From: ZC4RG30 sp965652645
Lineage (GTDB): Bacteria > Pseudomonadota > Gammaproteobacteria > Steroidobacterales > Steroidobacteraceae
Reading direction: 5' to 3'
Length of the DNA: 64,000 bases
Assembly: GCA_965652645.1 (NCBI GenBank)
Contig: CBFGXE010000012.1
Location: 15,361 to 79,360, forward strand
Both the position numbers and the translations under genes were made by a program. This document shows positions 34,234-43,249 of this stretch, one piece after another. Position 1 is the first letter of the stretch. Every line of letters starts with the position of its first letter. The notes below the pieces were generated by a model that saw only the letters and a program-made list of their open reading frames with translations, did not search any database and was not told where the DNA came from.

Positions 34234-35282
34234 GCATGGGCGCGGACCTCGCCACGATGCGCGCGCGGCTGGATGCGCTGCTGGAACATCGCTCGCTCAC
34301 GACCGATGAGGCGCGCGAACTGCTCATCGGGCTCACCGACGCCGAGCTGCCGCCGGCGCTGGCCGGCGCACTGCTGGCGGCGGTGCGCGCCAAGGGCATC
34401 ACGCCCGGGGAACTGCGCGGCTTCGCGCTGGGCATGCGTTCGCTGGCGCGCCGCCCGGCCATCGACCGCAACCTGGCGGCAGTGGACATCGTTGGCACCG
34501 GCGGCGACAAGTCCGGCAGCTTCAACATCTCCACCGGTGCCTCGCTGCTCACCGCGGCCGCGGGCCTGCCGGTGGTGAAGCATGGCAACCGTTCGGTGTC
34601 GAGCAAGGCCGGCAGCGCCGACGTGCTGGAGGCACTGGGGCTGAAGCTGCCGCTGGATGAAACGCGCGCGGCTGAATGCCTGGCCGCCACGGGTTTCACC
34701 TTCCTCTTCGCGCCGCATTACCACCCGGCGATGAAGGCCATCGGTCCCGTGCGCACGGCAATGGGCGTGCGCACCGTGTTCAACATCCTGGGGCCGCTTT
34801 CCAATCCCGCCGAACCGCCGTTCCACGTGATCGGCGCCTTCAACGAACCCACCGCGCGACTCATGGCCGAGGCCATGTCGGGCATGCCACTGCAGCGCGC
34901 CTTCATCGTGCACGGCAGCGGTGGCTGGGATGAACCCACGCCACTGGGTCCCTTCCTGCTGCTGGACGTGCGACCGGGCAGCGTGACCGAACTGCGCCGC
35001 GATCCGCGCGAATACGGCATGGAGATCTGCGCCGAGGTCGCCCTGCAAGGTGCCGACGCCGCGCACAACGCCGCGGCGATGACGCGCGTGCTGCGCGGCG
35101 AGGAGTTCAGCGCGCACCGTGATGCGCTGGTGCTCAGCGCCGCGCTGGCGCTTGAAGTGTCGGGCCGCGCCGCGGGACCCGCCGAGGCAGCGCGCATGGC
35201 GGCCGCCGCCATCGACGACGGCCGCGCCAGCAGCCTGCTGGCGAAGCTGGCGGCCTTCGCGCGCGGCACGGGGGCATCGTGA
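34230..35282 (+). CDS. trpD: Anthranilate phosphoribosyltransferase
   Basis: A 350-residue TrpD that transfers phosphoribose from PRPP to anthranilate. DIVGTGGDKSGSFNIST near residues 87-103 is the PRPP loop, KHGNRSVSSKAGSADVLEALG near 117 (cited as KHGNRSVSSK) the second signature, and RTVFNILGPLSNPA near 177 the anthranilate-site region. ATG at 34230 overlaps the trpG stop; an internal ATG at 34236 is an alternative. Confidence 0.93.
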   Translation: MSMGADLATMRARLDALLEHRSLTTDEARELLIGLTDAELPPALAGALLAAVRAKGITPGELRGFALGMRSLARRPAIDRNLAAVDIVGTGGDKSGSFNISTGASLLTAAAGLPVVKHGNRSVSSKAGSADVLEALGLKLPLDETRAAECLAATGFTFLFAPHYHPAMKAIGPVRTAMGVRTVFNILGPLSNPAEPPFHVIGAFNEPTARLMAEAMSGMPLQRAFIVHGSGGWDEPTPLGPFLLLDVRPGSVTELRRDPREYGMEICAEVALQGADAAHNAAAMTRVLRGEEFSAHRDALVLSAALALEVSGRAAGPAEAARMAAAAIDDGRASSLLAKLAAFARGTGAS

Positions 35283-36109
35283 GCGCTGACTTCCTCGCCA
35301 GCATGGCAGCTTCCAGCCGCCGCCGGGTCGAGGAAGCGCGCCGGCTGCACAGCGATACCGAAGTGTGGCGCTGGGCCGAGAGTTCGCCGCCGCCGTCACG
35401 GCTGCGGCTTTCGGAACAGGGTTTTGACCTCATCGCCGAGGTGAAGCTGCGCTCGCCCGCGGTGGGGCAGCTGAAGGGCGGCGATGAAGATGTGCAGGCG
35501 CGTGTCACCTCCTATGCCCGCGCCGGTGCCGCGGCCGTGTCCGTGCTCACCGAACCGGAGCGCTTCGAGGGTTCGCTGGACCACCTGGAGCAGGCGGCGC
35601 GCGCCCTGCAGTCGGCCGGCCGGGTGCCGGCCATGCGCAAGGATTTCCTGGTCGATCCCTACCAGGTGGCCGAGGCGCGGCTCGCGGGTGCCGGCGGCAT
35701 CCTCATCATCGTGCGCATGCTGCAGCGGGCGGAGCTGGATGCCCTCATCGAGGCCGCCGCGAAGCTCGGCCTGTTCGTGCTGATCGAGACCTTCGACGAG
35801 GCCGACATCCGCGTGGCGCGCGATCTGCTCGACGCGCATTCCGGCCGCAAGGTGCCGCTGCTGCTGGGCATCAACAGCCGTGACCTGGTGACGTTGAAGG
35901 TGGTGCCGGGCAGGCTTGAGGAACTGGTGGGCCTGCTGCCCACCGGCGTGCCGCGCGTGGCCGAGAGCGGCGTGGCCGATGCCGCCGACGCCGCGCGCCT
36001 GGCGCGCGCCGGCTACGGTATGGCGCTGGTCGGCAGCGCGTTGATGACGGCGCCGGATCCGGCAACCTTGCTCAAGGACATGATTGCCGCCGGACGCGGG
36101 GCCCGCTGA
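35279..36109 (+). CDS. trpC: Indole-3-glycerol phosphate synthase
   Basis: A 276-residue TIM-barrel TrpC acting after TrpF. LIAEVKLRSPAVG near 50 holds the first catalytic Lys, AVSVLTEPERFEGS near 85, MRKDFLVDPYQV near 119 a second Lys, LLGINSRDL near 196 the Asn, and AESGV near 226 the phosphate site. The start is GTG in a GTGA overlap with trpD. TrpC is a separate protein here, not fused to TrpF as in enteric bacteria. Confidence 0.93.
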   Translation: MSADFLASMAASSRRRVEEARRLHSDTEVWRWAESSPPPSRLRLSEQGFDLIAEVKLRSPAVGQLKGGDEDVQARVTSYARAGAAAVSVLTEPERFEGSLDHLEQAARALQSAGRVPAMRKDFLVDPYQVAEARLAGAGGILIIVRMLQRAELDALIEAAAKLGLFVLIETFDEADIRVARDLLDAHSGRKVPLLLGINSRDLVTLKVVPGRLEELVGLLPTGVPRVAESGVADAADAARLARAGYGMALVGSALMTAPDPATLLKDMIAAGRGAR

Positions 36110-36729
36110 TGGCCTTCATCAAGATCTGCGGCATGACCGACACGCGCGCCGTGGCCGCGGCGCTGGAGGCGGGCGCGGATGCCATCGGTTTCGTGTTCGC
36201 GCCCTCGGTGCGGCAGGTGACGCCGGCGCAGGCCGCGGCGCTGGCGCGTCCCGCGCGCGGGCGTGCGTTGTGCGTGGCGGTGACGCAGCATCCGGCCGTC
36301 GAGGTACTGGAGGAGATCGTCCACACCTTCCGGCCTGATGCCTGGCAGACGGACCTCGGGGACCTGCAGCGCCACGAGATGCCCGCGGGCATTGAAGTGT
36401 GGCCGGTGTTGCGCGGCGCGCCCGCCGCGCAGGTGGCGGATGACCTGAAGGGTCGCCGCATCCTTTTCGAGGGACCCAGGAGCGGCACGGGCAAGGTGGC
36501 GGACTGGAGTGCCGCGCGCACCTTGGCCGCGCGCAGCGAGCTGATCCTGGCCGGCGGGCTGTCGCCGGCCAACGTGGAGGAGGCCATCGCCGCCGTGATG
36601 CCCTTCGGCGTGGATGTCTCCAGTGGCGTGGAAGAGGCGCCGGGCCGCAAGAGCCCGGCGCTGATCAGGGATTTTGTGGACCGTGCGCGCGGCGCCTTCG
36701 CGCGCGCCGGCATGGGAGAGCTGACATGA
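36109..36729 (+). CDS. trpF: Phosphoribosylanthranilate isomerase
   Basis: A 206-residue TIM-barrel isomerase. It begins FIKICGMTD, with the catalytic Cys at residue 6 of the mature motif KICG. GADAIGFVFAPSVRQV near 21-36, a second catalytic Asp in LFEGPRSGTGK... DW near 122-130, LAGGLSPANV near 147 and GVDVSSGVE near 167 are all as expected. The ATG shares one base with the trpC stop (TGATG). Confidence 0.93.
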   Translation: MAFIKICGMTDTRAVAAALEAGADAIGFVFAPSVRQVTPAQAAALARPARGRALCVAVTQHPAVEVLEEIVHTFRPDAWQTDLGDLQRHEMPAGIEVWPVLRGAPAAQVADDLKGRRILFEGPRSGTGKVADWSAARTLAARSELILAGGLSPANVEEAIAAVMPFGVDVSSGVEEAPGRKSPALIRDFVDRARGAFARAGMGELT

Positions 36730-37973
36730 ATGCTGTGAACAAGGCCGATGCGGAACGCCTGCTGGCGGAACTGCTGGCCGGCAGGCTGCCCGACGCCAAC
36801 GGACGTTTTGGTCCCTATGGCGGGCGCTACATTCCCGAGACGCTGGTGCCGGCCTTCGACCGGCTGGCCGCCGCGGTGAAGGACATCCTTCCTTCGGATG
36901 ACTTCCGCGCCGAGCTGGCCGGCGAGCTGCGCGACTGGGTGGGTCGACCCACCGCGCTGTCGCCGATGCGCAACCTCAGCCGCCGCTGGGGCGCGGAGAT
37001 CTGGTTCAAGCGCGAGGACCTGGCGCACACCGGCGCCCACAAGATCAACAACTCGCTGGGCCAGGTGATCCTGGCGCGGCGCATGGGCGCGAAGCGCATC
37101 GTGGCCGAGACGGGCGCCGGCCAGCACGGCGTGGCCACGGCAGCAGCCTGTGCGCGCGTGGGCCTGCCCTGCACCGTGTACATGGGCGAGGTGGACATGG
37201 CGCGCCAGGCGCCAAACGTGGGCCGCATGCGGCTGATGGGCACCAACGTCGTGCCGGTGACCAGTGGCGACCGCACGCTGCGTGCGGCCATCGACGAGGC
37301 CTTCCGCGACTGGGTTTCCGATCCGGACAACACCTATTACTGCCTGGGATCGGCGCTGGGTCCGCATCCCTATCCCTACCTGGTGCGCGAACTGCAGGCC
37401 GTGATAGGCCGCGAGGCGCGCGCGCAGATCCAGCAGCGCACTGGCGGGCTTCCCGATGTGCTGGTGGCCTGCGTGGGTGGTGGCTCCAATGCCATCGGCC
37501 TGTTCCATGCCTTCCTCGGCGACGCGTCGGTGAAGATCTACGGCGTGGAGGCGGGTGGTCGTGGTCCGGGCCTGGGCGACAACGCCGCGCGCATGGCCAC
37601 CGGCCGCCCCGGCGTGCTGCACGGCACGTATTCGCTGTTGCTGCAGGACGAGGATGGCCAGGTGCAGGAGACGCACTCGGTGTCCGCCGGCCTCGACTAC
37701 TCCGGCGTCGGCCCCGAACACGCGCTGCTGCGCGACATCGGCCGCGCTGAATACTTGATGGCGCTGGACAAGGACGCGCTGGATTGCGTGGAGGAGTGCA
37801 GCACCTTTGAAGGTGTGCTGCCTGCGCTGGAGAGCGCGCATGCCCTGTGGGGCGCGCGCGAGCTGGCGAAGCGTTATCCCGGCAAGCGCATCCTGGTCGG
37901 CCTTTCCGGTCGTGGCGACAAGGACATGCCGACGCTGCAGTCCACGCTGCTGGCCGGCAAGGGGGCAGCATGA
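36726..37973 (+). CDS. trpB: Tryptophan synthase beta subunit
   Basis: A 415-residue PLP enzyme that condenses indole with serine. The PLP Lys is in EDLAHTGAHKINNSLGQ at about residue 106, ETGAGQHGVATA follows near 126, and GGGSNAIG near 250 binds the PLP phosphate. GRYIPETL near 33-40 marks the TrpB1 type that pairs with TrpA. The start overlaps trpF as ATGA, and the last base triplet overlaps trpA likewise. Confidence 0.95.
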   Translation: MNAVNKADAERLLAELLAGRLPDANGRFGPYGGRYIPETLVPAFDRLAAAVKDILPSDDFRAELAGELRDWVGRPTALSPMRNLSRRWGAEIWFKREDLAHTGAHKINNSLGQVILARRMGAKRIVAETGAGQHGVATAAACARVGLPCTVYMGEVDMARQAPNVGRMRLMGTNVVPVTSGDRTLRAAIDEAFRDWVSDPDNTYYCLGSALGPHPYPYLVRELQAVIGREARAQIQQRTGGLPDVLVACVGGGSNAIGLFHAFLGDASVKIYGVEAGGRGPGLGDNAARMATGRPGVLHGTYSLLLQDEDGQVQETHSVSAGLDYSGVGPEHALLRDIGRAEYLMALDKDALDCVEECSTFEGVLPALESAHALWGARELAKRYPGKRILVGLSGRGDKDMPTLQSTLLAGKGAA

Positions 37974-38761
37974 GCCAGGCCCCGGCACAGCAGCTGGCCG
38001 AAACGCTGCGCAACGTGCGGCGCGAGCGCGTGGCGCTGGTGGCCTTCCTCACCGCGGGTTTCCCGTCGAAGGAGAATTTCCGCGACGACCTGATCGCGCT
38101 GGCGGAAGAGGCCGACGTGGTGGAGATCGGCGTGCCGTTCACCGATCCCATGGCCGACGGCGTCACCATCCAGCGCTCGAGCTTCGCGGCCCTGGCGCAG
38201 GGCGTGAGCCTGGCGTGGATCCTCGACACGCTGAAGTCCATGCCGAAGCTGAAGGCGAAGCTGGTGTTCATGGGCTACTTCAATCCCATGCTGGCCTACG
38301 GCCTGCCGAAGCTGGCGGCCGACGCCGCGGCGGCGGGCATCTGCGGTTTCATCGTGCCCGACCTGCCGATCGAGGAAAGTGCGCAGTTCGAGCACGCGCT
38401 GGGCCAGCACGGACTGGCGATGATCCGCATGGTCACGCCGGTCACGCCGCCGGAGCGCCTCACCCAGCTTTGCCGCAGCGCGCAAGGTTTCGTGTACGCC
38501 GTCTCGATGACCGGCACCACGGGCCGTTCGGTGAGCACCGGCAGCGGCGGGGTGGCGAAGGAGGTGCTGGACTACCTCGATCGCGTGCGCACGCTGTCCC
38601 CCGTGCCTGTGTGCGCGGGGTTCGGCATCCGCGAGCATGCCCAGGTGGCGGCCCTGGCCCCGCATGTGGATGGCGTGGTGGTGGGATCTGCGGTTATCGA
38701 AGCCATGGAGAAAGGAGACTCGCCGGCCGGACTGTTGCGGCGCCTGCGCGGCGGAAAGTAG
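37970..38761 (+). CDS. trpA: Tryptophan synthase alpha subunit
   Basis: A 263-residue TIM-barrel subunit that cleaves indole-3-glycerol phosphate. VALVAFLTAGFP near 22, the catalytic Glu in VVEIGVPFTDPMADGVTIQ near 49 (cited as VEIGVPFTDPMADG, with the Asp following), GFIVPDLP near 124, TGTTGRS near 178 and the phosphate segment GFGIREHAQV near 210 are all present. ATG at 37970 gives an ATGA overlap with trpB. It is the last gene of the trp operon; no intrinsic terminator is evident in the 21 bases before the next gene. Confidence 0.95.
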   Translation: MSQAPAQQLAETLRNVRRERVALVAFLTAGFPSKENFRDDLIALAEEADVVEIGVPFTDPMADGVTIQRSSFAALAQGVSLAWILDTLKSMPKLKAKLVFMGYFNPMLAYGLPKLAADAAAAGICGFIVPDLPIEESAQFEHALGQHGLAMIRMVTPVTPPERLTQLCRSAQGFVYAVSMTGTTGRSVSTGSGGVAKEVLDYLDRVRTLSPVPVCAGFGIREHAQVAALAPHVDGVVVGSAVIEAMEKGDSPAGLLRRLRGGK

Positions 38762-38782
38762 GCTTTCCGCCCTGGGGCCACC

Positions 38783-40000
38783 TTGAGAATCCGGATCGCC
38801 AATTCACGCGGCGCACCCGCGTTGGGCATCACGTTGATGCTCGCCAGCCTGTCGATGATCAGTCCGCTGTCCATCGACACCTTCCTGCCGTCCTTTCCGA
38901 CCATCGCGGAGGAATACGGCATCAGCGACTGGAAGGTGCAGCAGATCATCACCGCCTACCTGCTGCCCTTCGCCTGCTTTGCGCTGGTGCACGGGCCGCT
39001 GTCCGATGCGCTGGGGCGGCGGCGCGTGGTGATCGGCGGACTGGTGCTCTATACCGCAGGTTCGGTCGGCTGTTTCCTCGCACCCAGCTTCGGTGCGCTG
39101 CTGTTCTGCCGCGTGCTGCAGGGGCTGGCGGCCGGCATCGGTCCCACCGTGGCGCGCGCGGTGGTGCGCGACATGTTCGACGGGCCGAACGCGCAGAAAC
39201 TGATGAGCAGCATGATGCTGGTATTCTCGCTGGCGCCGGCCATCGCACCGGTGATCGGCGGCTGGGTGCATGTGTCGCTGGGCTGGCGCTGGGTGTTCGG
39301 CATGCTGGTGGTGATGGGCGGCGTGTTGATGGTCACCTGCAGCCTGCTGCTGCCGGAGACCCATCCGCCCGAACGCCGCACGCCCTTCCGCGTGGGTCCC
39401 CTGATCGGCAACTGCTGGCGGGTGGCCACCGGCCCGGCGTTCTTCCTGCTGGCGGTGTCGGCCGCGCTGGCCATTGCCTCGCTGTTCATCTACGTGGGCT
39501 CGGCGCCCGCCATCATCCTGGACGTGTGGGGGCTGAAGGAAACGCAGTTCCACTACATCTTCCTGCCCATCGTGGCCGGCTTCATGATCTCCTCGTTCAT
39601 GAGCGGCCGCATGGCCGGCACCGTGGAACGCGACATGCAGCTGCGCATCGGCTTTGCGCTGCTGTGTGCCTCGGCGGGCATCGGTGCGCTGGCGCATGCG
39701 CTGCCGGGCGAGGTGCCCATCTTCTTCGTGCAGGTGCTGTGGTTCGCCATGGCCCTGGGCGCGCAGCTCACCTATCCGGTGCTGTCGCTGGAGATGATCG
39801 ACATGCACCCGGAGGCACGCGGCGCGGCCGCCTCGGTGCAGTCGTTCGTGGCGCTGGGCATCGGCGCCGTCGTGATGGGCATGGTGGCGCCCATGCTCGA
39901 CGGCAACCTGCAGCACCTGGCCCTGATCTCGCTGGCCGGCAGCGCGGTGGCGTGGTTTGCCTGGCGCGCGGGGGCGTCGCTGAATGCGCACGCCCGCTGA
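38783..40000 (+). CDS. Bcr/CflA-type MFS exporter
   Basis: A 405-residue major facilitator with 12 predicted membrane helices. The first helix carries PLSIDTFLPSFPTIAEEYG, the drug:H+ antiporter-1 signature of Bcr/CflA proteins, and GPLSDALGRRRVVIGG is the A-motif loop between helices 2 and 3. Candidate substrates of the family are bicyclomycin, sulfonamides, chloramphenicol or cysteine. The start is a TTG at 38783, 21 bases after trpA, so read-through from the trp operon is likely and export of an amino-acid-related compound is conceivable. Confidence 0.88.
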   Translation: MRIRIANSRGAPALGITLMLASLSMISPLSIDTFLPSFPTIAEEYGISDWKVQQIITAYLLPFACFALVHGPLSDALGRRRVVIGGLVLYTAGSVGCFLAPSFGALLFCRVLQGLAAGIGPTVARAVVRDMFDGPNAQKLMSSMMLVFSLAPAIAPVIGGWVHVSLGWRWVFGMLVVMGGVLMVTCSLLLPETHPPERRTPFRVGPLIGNCWRVATGPAFFLLAVSAALAIASLFIYVGSAPAIILDVWGLKETQFHYIFLPIVAGFMISSFMSGRMAGTVERDMQLRIGFALLCASAGIGALAHALPGEVPIFFVQVLWFAMALGAQLTYPVLSLEMIDMHPEARGAAASVQSFVALGIGAVVMGMVAPMLDGNLQHLALISLAGSAVAWFAWRAGASLNAHAR

Positions 40001-40412
40001 CCGGGCGAGGGGCACTTCAAACGCGCGGCCTCTCACGGACCGCGAGATGCAGGCGCTGCGGCCCTACATTCCGCAGGCAGACCTGGATTGCGCGCGTATC
40101 CATGAGGGCGTCGTGCCGCGTTACCTGCCGCGCCGTTACATCGGCATCGCGCGTGGCAACCATGTGTATTTCCGTCCCGGGACCTATGCGCCCCATACGG
40201 CCAGGGGCCTGGCCCTGCTGGGCCATGAGCTGGTGCACGTCGGACAGTACCGCCGCGGCGCGACCTGGTTGAGTTTCCTGCTGTCCTATGCCCGGCATGG
40301 GTACCGGAACAGCCCGCTGGAGGTTGCCGCGCGCGCGGTGCAGGAGCGCATCGCGCGTGAGCTGGGAAGTGGCGGCCCGGCAGCCGGGCCGCGGACGGAC
40401 CACCACTCCTGA
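39984..40412 (+). CDS. Small DUF4157-like protein with HExxH motif
   Basis: A 142-residue protein with a single recognisable motif, LLGHELVHVGQYRRG near residues 80-93, i.e. HExxH plus a following Gln, as in DUF4157 (eCIS-core-like) putative metallopeptidase domains. There is no signal peptide or membrane segment. The ATG is inside the last 17 bases of the MFS gene, so it is translationally coupled. DUF4157 domains often sit in large toxin or contractile-injection proteins, but here the domain stands alone. Whether it is proteolytic is unknown. Confidence 0.7.
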   Translation: MRTPADRARGTSNARPLTDREMQALRPYIPQADLDCARIHEGVVPRYLPRRYIGIARGNHVYFRPGTYAPHTARGLALLGHELVHVGQYRRGATWLSFLLSYARHGYRNSPLEVAARAVQERIARELGSGGPAAGPRTDHHS

Positions 40413-40437
40413 AGTGCAAGGGACGGTGCGGGTCGGG

Positions 40438-40800
40438 CTATTTCACCCGCTTGGCCACCACCTCGGCCACCGCGTTGCCGGCCACGGCGCCGCGCTGCAG
40501 CTTCAGTTCATCGCCGACCAGCTTGCCGGTCCACTCCACCTTGGTCTCCGCATTGTTCAGGTTGCGCAGCACGTGGAAGGAAACCTCGTCGCCCTTCACC
40601 TTCAGGTCCTTCAGCTCCACCGGTCCCGGCTGGGCGGCGTTGTCCAGCGTGCCGGTGACCTTCTCACCCTGGGACTTGAACTCGAAGGTGATCTCGGACT
40701 GGCCGACCGTCCCGGCCCACTTGCCATCGATGCCGGCGGCCGAAGCCACCGCGGTGCCCAGCAGGGCGGCCAGCAGGACGGATGCCTTGAAGATTCTCAT
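40438..40800 (-). CDS. Small exported beta-rich protein of unknown function
   Basis: A 120-residue protein with a clear Sec signal peptide (residues 1-22, cleavage after ASA). A mature part of about 98 residues with alternating hydrophobic strands follows (KWAGTVGQSEITFEFKSQG and EVSFHVLRNL segments), suggesting a lipocalin-like or small beta-barrel fold. A strong GGGGGAA ribosome site precedes the ATG. I recognise no named family; similar small proteins are common in environmental proteobacteria and acidobacteria near glycoside or peptidase genes. Confidence 0.75.
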   Translation of the reverse strand: MRIFKASVLLAALLGTAVASAAGIDGKWAGTVGQSEITFEFKSQGEKVTGTLDNAAQPGPVELKDLKVKGDEVSFHVLRNLNNAETKVEWTGKLVGDELKLQRGAVAGNAVAEVVAKRVK

Positions 40801-41081
40801 GTCGATTCCCCCGGAAAACGTGCGGACTGATGCGCCAATGACTCTACTGGTGGACCGCAGGGCCGCAACAACGCGATGAAGGAGCCCGCGCGGGAGCGGT
40901 TATCACCCCCGCGGAGGAGGGCCAGCCGCGACCTGCGTCCACACCCCGGAACCGGTGCGGTCGCCTCGCGAGTGGTGGCGCAGTCCGGCCATTGGCGCGA
41001 GACTGCGCTCCGGAAGCAAGGCTTCCACCACGACAACCGGCCAGGCTGGCGCCTGCGCCTCTTCAGGGGAACCACAAAGAC

Positions 41082-41603
41082 ATGAACATCGATCGCGCCG
41101 TGCGCATCAGCCTCCTTGCCGTCGCCGCCAGCCTGGCCGGGTGCGGCACATCATCCGGTGACCAGGGGGCGGTGCAGAATTACCTCGACCGCCAGGCCAT
41201 CGAGACCACGCTGGTGCGCTACTCCACGGGGCTGGATACCTTCGATGCGGAGGTCTACGCCTCGGCCTTCACCGAGGATGCCGAATTCTCGATGGAAGAC
41301 ACCGTCTACCGCGGCCGCGCGGAGATCAGCAAGGTGATCACCGACATGGTGGCCGACCGCGCGAAGCGCTCGGCCGACGATGATCCCGCCAACGATCCGC
41401 CGCCCAGCATGCACCACGTGATGACCAATGCCGTCATCGACATCACCAGCCCGACCACCGCCACCCATCGCTCCTACTGGATGACGGTGAACGGCGGGCC
41501 GGACATGTACAGCTTCCGCATCGCCGCGCAGGGCAGGTATGAGGATGAGCTGGTGAAACGCGATGGGGAGTGGCTGATCCACCGGCGCAGGATCATGAAC
41601 TAG
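41082..41603 (+). CDS. SnoaL/NTF2-like lipoprotein
   Basis: A 173-residue protein with a lipoprotein signal ending in SLAGC (Cys21) and a SnoaL-like cone fold. LDRQAIETTLVRYSTGLDTFDAEVYASAF near 33-60 (cited as AIETTLVRYSTGLD) is the typical helix, followed by the domain's strands ending in DGEWLIHRRRI. These domains act as small isomerases or hydratases or just bind ligands. ATG at 41082 is preferred to earlier in-frame starts since it opens the signal peptide. The 281 bases upstream (40801-41081) hold only a short hairpin near 41018 and no gene I can support. Confidence 0.75.
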   Translation: MNIDRAVRISLLAVAASLAGCGTSSGDQGAVQNYLDRQAIETTLVRYSTGLDTFDAEVYASAFTEDAEFSMEDTVYRGRAEISKVITDMVADRAKRSADDDPANDPPPSMHHVMTNAVIDITSPTTATHRSYWMTVNGGPDMYSFRIAAQGRYEDELVKRDGEWLIHRRRIMN

Positions 41604-43249
41604 CGTCCCTTCCAGGTCCGCCGCAGCAGCCAGAGCGTCCCGCCGGCCGCGAGCACCCAGCCGATCCACCGCGGCTCGGTGCGCGCGGCCAGCCAGATCA
41701 CGCCGGACAGCAGCACCAGCGCCGCCGCCACCTGCGCTCCCGCGCCCGCCCGCCGCTGCGCCCCGCGCAGTTCCTCCTGCCGGTGCGCGTCCGCCGCAAA
41801 GCCCGACCCCGACGGTCGCGGCCGCGCCGCCTCCACCACCGTCTGGCGCACCGCCAGCGGTGAATGCTCCAGCGCCGCCAGCAGCTCCGGCATCTGCTTC
41901 CACAGCCGCCGCGCCACGTTCACCGGGTGGTGCTTCTCGCGCATCCACTCGCGCAGGATGGGGCTGGCCGTCTTCCAGATGTCCAGCTCGGGATACAGCT
42001 GCCGCCCCAGTCCCTCGATGTTGAACATGGTCTTCTGCAGCAGCAGCAGCTGCGGCTGGATGCGCGCATCAAAGCGCCTGAGCGCCTCGAACAGCCGCAG
42101 CAGCACCACCGAGAAGGAGATGTCCTTCAGCGGCCGGTCGAAGATGGGCTCGCAGATGGTGCGGATGGCCGACTCCATCTCCTCCACGCGGATGTCATGC
42201 GGCACCCAGCCGGACTCCACGTGCAGCACCGCCACGCGGCGGTAGTCGCGGTCGAACACGGCGAGGAAGTTCTGCGCCAGGTAGTCCTGGTCCCGCGCAT
42301 CCAGCGTGCCGACGATGCCGAAGTCCACCGCCGCGTAGCGCGGCTCGGCCGGGTCATCGGCAATCACGAAGATGTTGCCGGGATGCATGTCGGCGTGGAA
42401 GAAATTGTGCCGGAACACCTGCGTGAAGAAGATGGCCACGCCGTTCTCCGACAGCCGGCGGAAGTCCACGCCCAGCGCGCGCAGGCGATCGATGTCGCCG
42501 ATGGGAATGCCGTGGATGCGCTCCATCACCATCACGTTGTCGCGGCACAGGTCCCAGTACACCTCGGGTACGTGCAGGCGCGGGTCGCCGGCGAAGTTGC
42601 GCTTCAGGTGCGCGGCGTTGGCCGCCTCGCGCATCAGGTCCAGCTCGTCGAGGATGGTGCGCTCGTATTCGCGTACCACGTCCACCGGACGCAGGCGCGC
42701 GGCCTCGGCAGAATGGCGCGCGGCATGACGCGCCAGGGCATGGAGTACCTCGATGTCCCGCGCGATCACCTCGCGCATGCCGGGGCGCAGGATCTTCACG
42801 ATCACTTCCCGCCCGTCGGTGAGCGTGGCGGCATGCACCTGCGCGATGGACGCCGCGGCCAGCGGCACGGTGTCGAAGTGACTGAACACGGAGTCGAGGG
42901 GCTGCCCCAGTGCCTCCTCGGCCAGGCGCCGCGCCAGTTCGCCGTCGAAGGGCGGCACGCGGTCCTGCAGCTTCACCAGCTCGTCGGCGATGTCGGCCGG
43001 CAGCAGGTCGCGGCGCGTGGAGATGGCCTGCCCGAACTTCACGAACACCGGCCCCAGCTCCACCAGCGCCTCGCGCAGGCGGGCGCCGCGGGTGCCGTCG
43101 CGCCGCGACTGGAACCACAGCCAGGGCGAGACGGCCTCGATCAGCCGCAGCCGGCCATGCACGCCGGTGCCGCGCGCGAATTCGATCAGCCCGTGGCGGG
43201 CGAGGGCGCGCTGGATGGCGATGAGCCGGGCGAGCACGCGCAGCTTCAC
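41600..43249 (-). CDS. ubiB: UbiB, atypical kinase-like ubiquinone biosynthesis protein
   Basis: A 549-residue protein of the ABC1/ADCK/UbiB family. The family KxGQ motif reads VFVKFGQAISTRRDLLP near residue 70. The Ala-rich loop AAASIAQVH near 130, KILRPGM near 153, FFHADMHPGN near 285 and AAVDFGIVG near 306 make up the unusual ATPase site. Two C-terminal membrane helices (about 500-545) anchor it beside the ubiquinone complex. The start is GTG in a GTGA overlap with ubiJ. The last bases overlap the convergent SnoaL-like stop. Confidence 0.92.
   Translation of the reverse strand: MKLRVLARLIAIQRALARHGLIEFARGTGVHGRLRLIEAVSPWLWFQSRRDGTRGARLREALVELGPVFVKFGQAISTRRDLLPADIADELVKLQDRVPPFDGELARRLAEEALGQPLDSVFSHFDTVPLAAASIAQVHAATLTDGREVIVKILRPGMREVIARDIEVLHALARHAARHSAEAARLRPVDVVREYERTILDELDLMREAANAAHLKRNFAGDPRLHVPEVYWDLCRDNVMVMERIHGIPIGDIDRLRALGVDFRRLSENGVAIFFTQVFRHNFFHADMHPGNIFVIADDPAEPRYAAVDFGIVGTLDARDQDYLAQNFLAVFDRDYRRVAVLHVESGWVPHDIRVEEMESAIRTICEPIFDRPLKDISFSVVLLRLFEALRRFDARIQPQLLLLQKTMFNIEGLGRQLYPELDIWKTASPILREWMREKHHPVNVARRLWKQMPELLAALEHSPLAVRQTVVEAARPRPSGSGFAADAHRQEELRGAQRRAGAGAQVAAALVLLSGVIWLAARTEPRWIGWVLAAGGTLWLLRRTWKGR

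Noticed and set aside
40801..41081. A small gene or RNA in the gap before the SnoaL-like lipoprotein
   Set aside because: Only overlapping GC-rich frames without ribosome sites and one short hairpin near 41018 are present.
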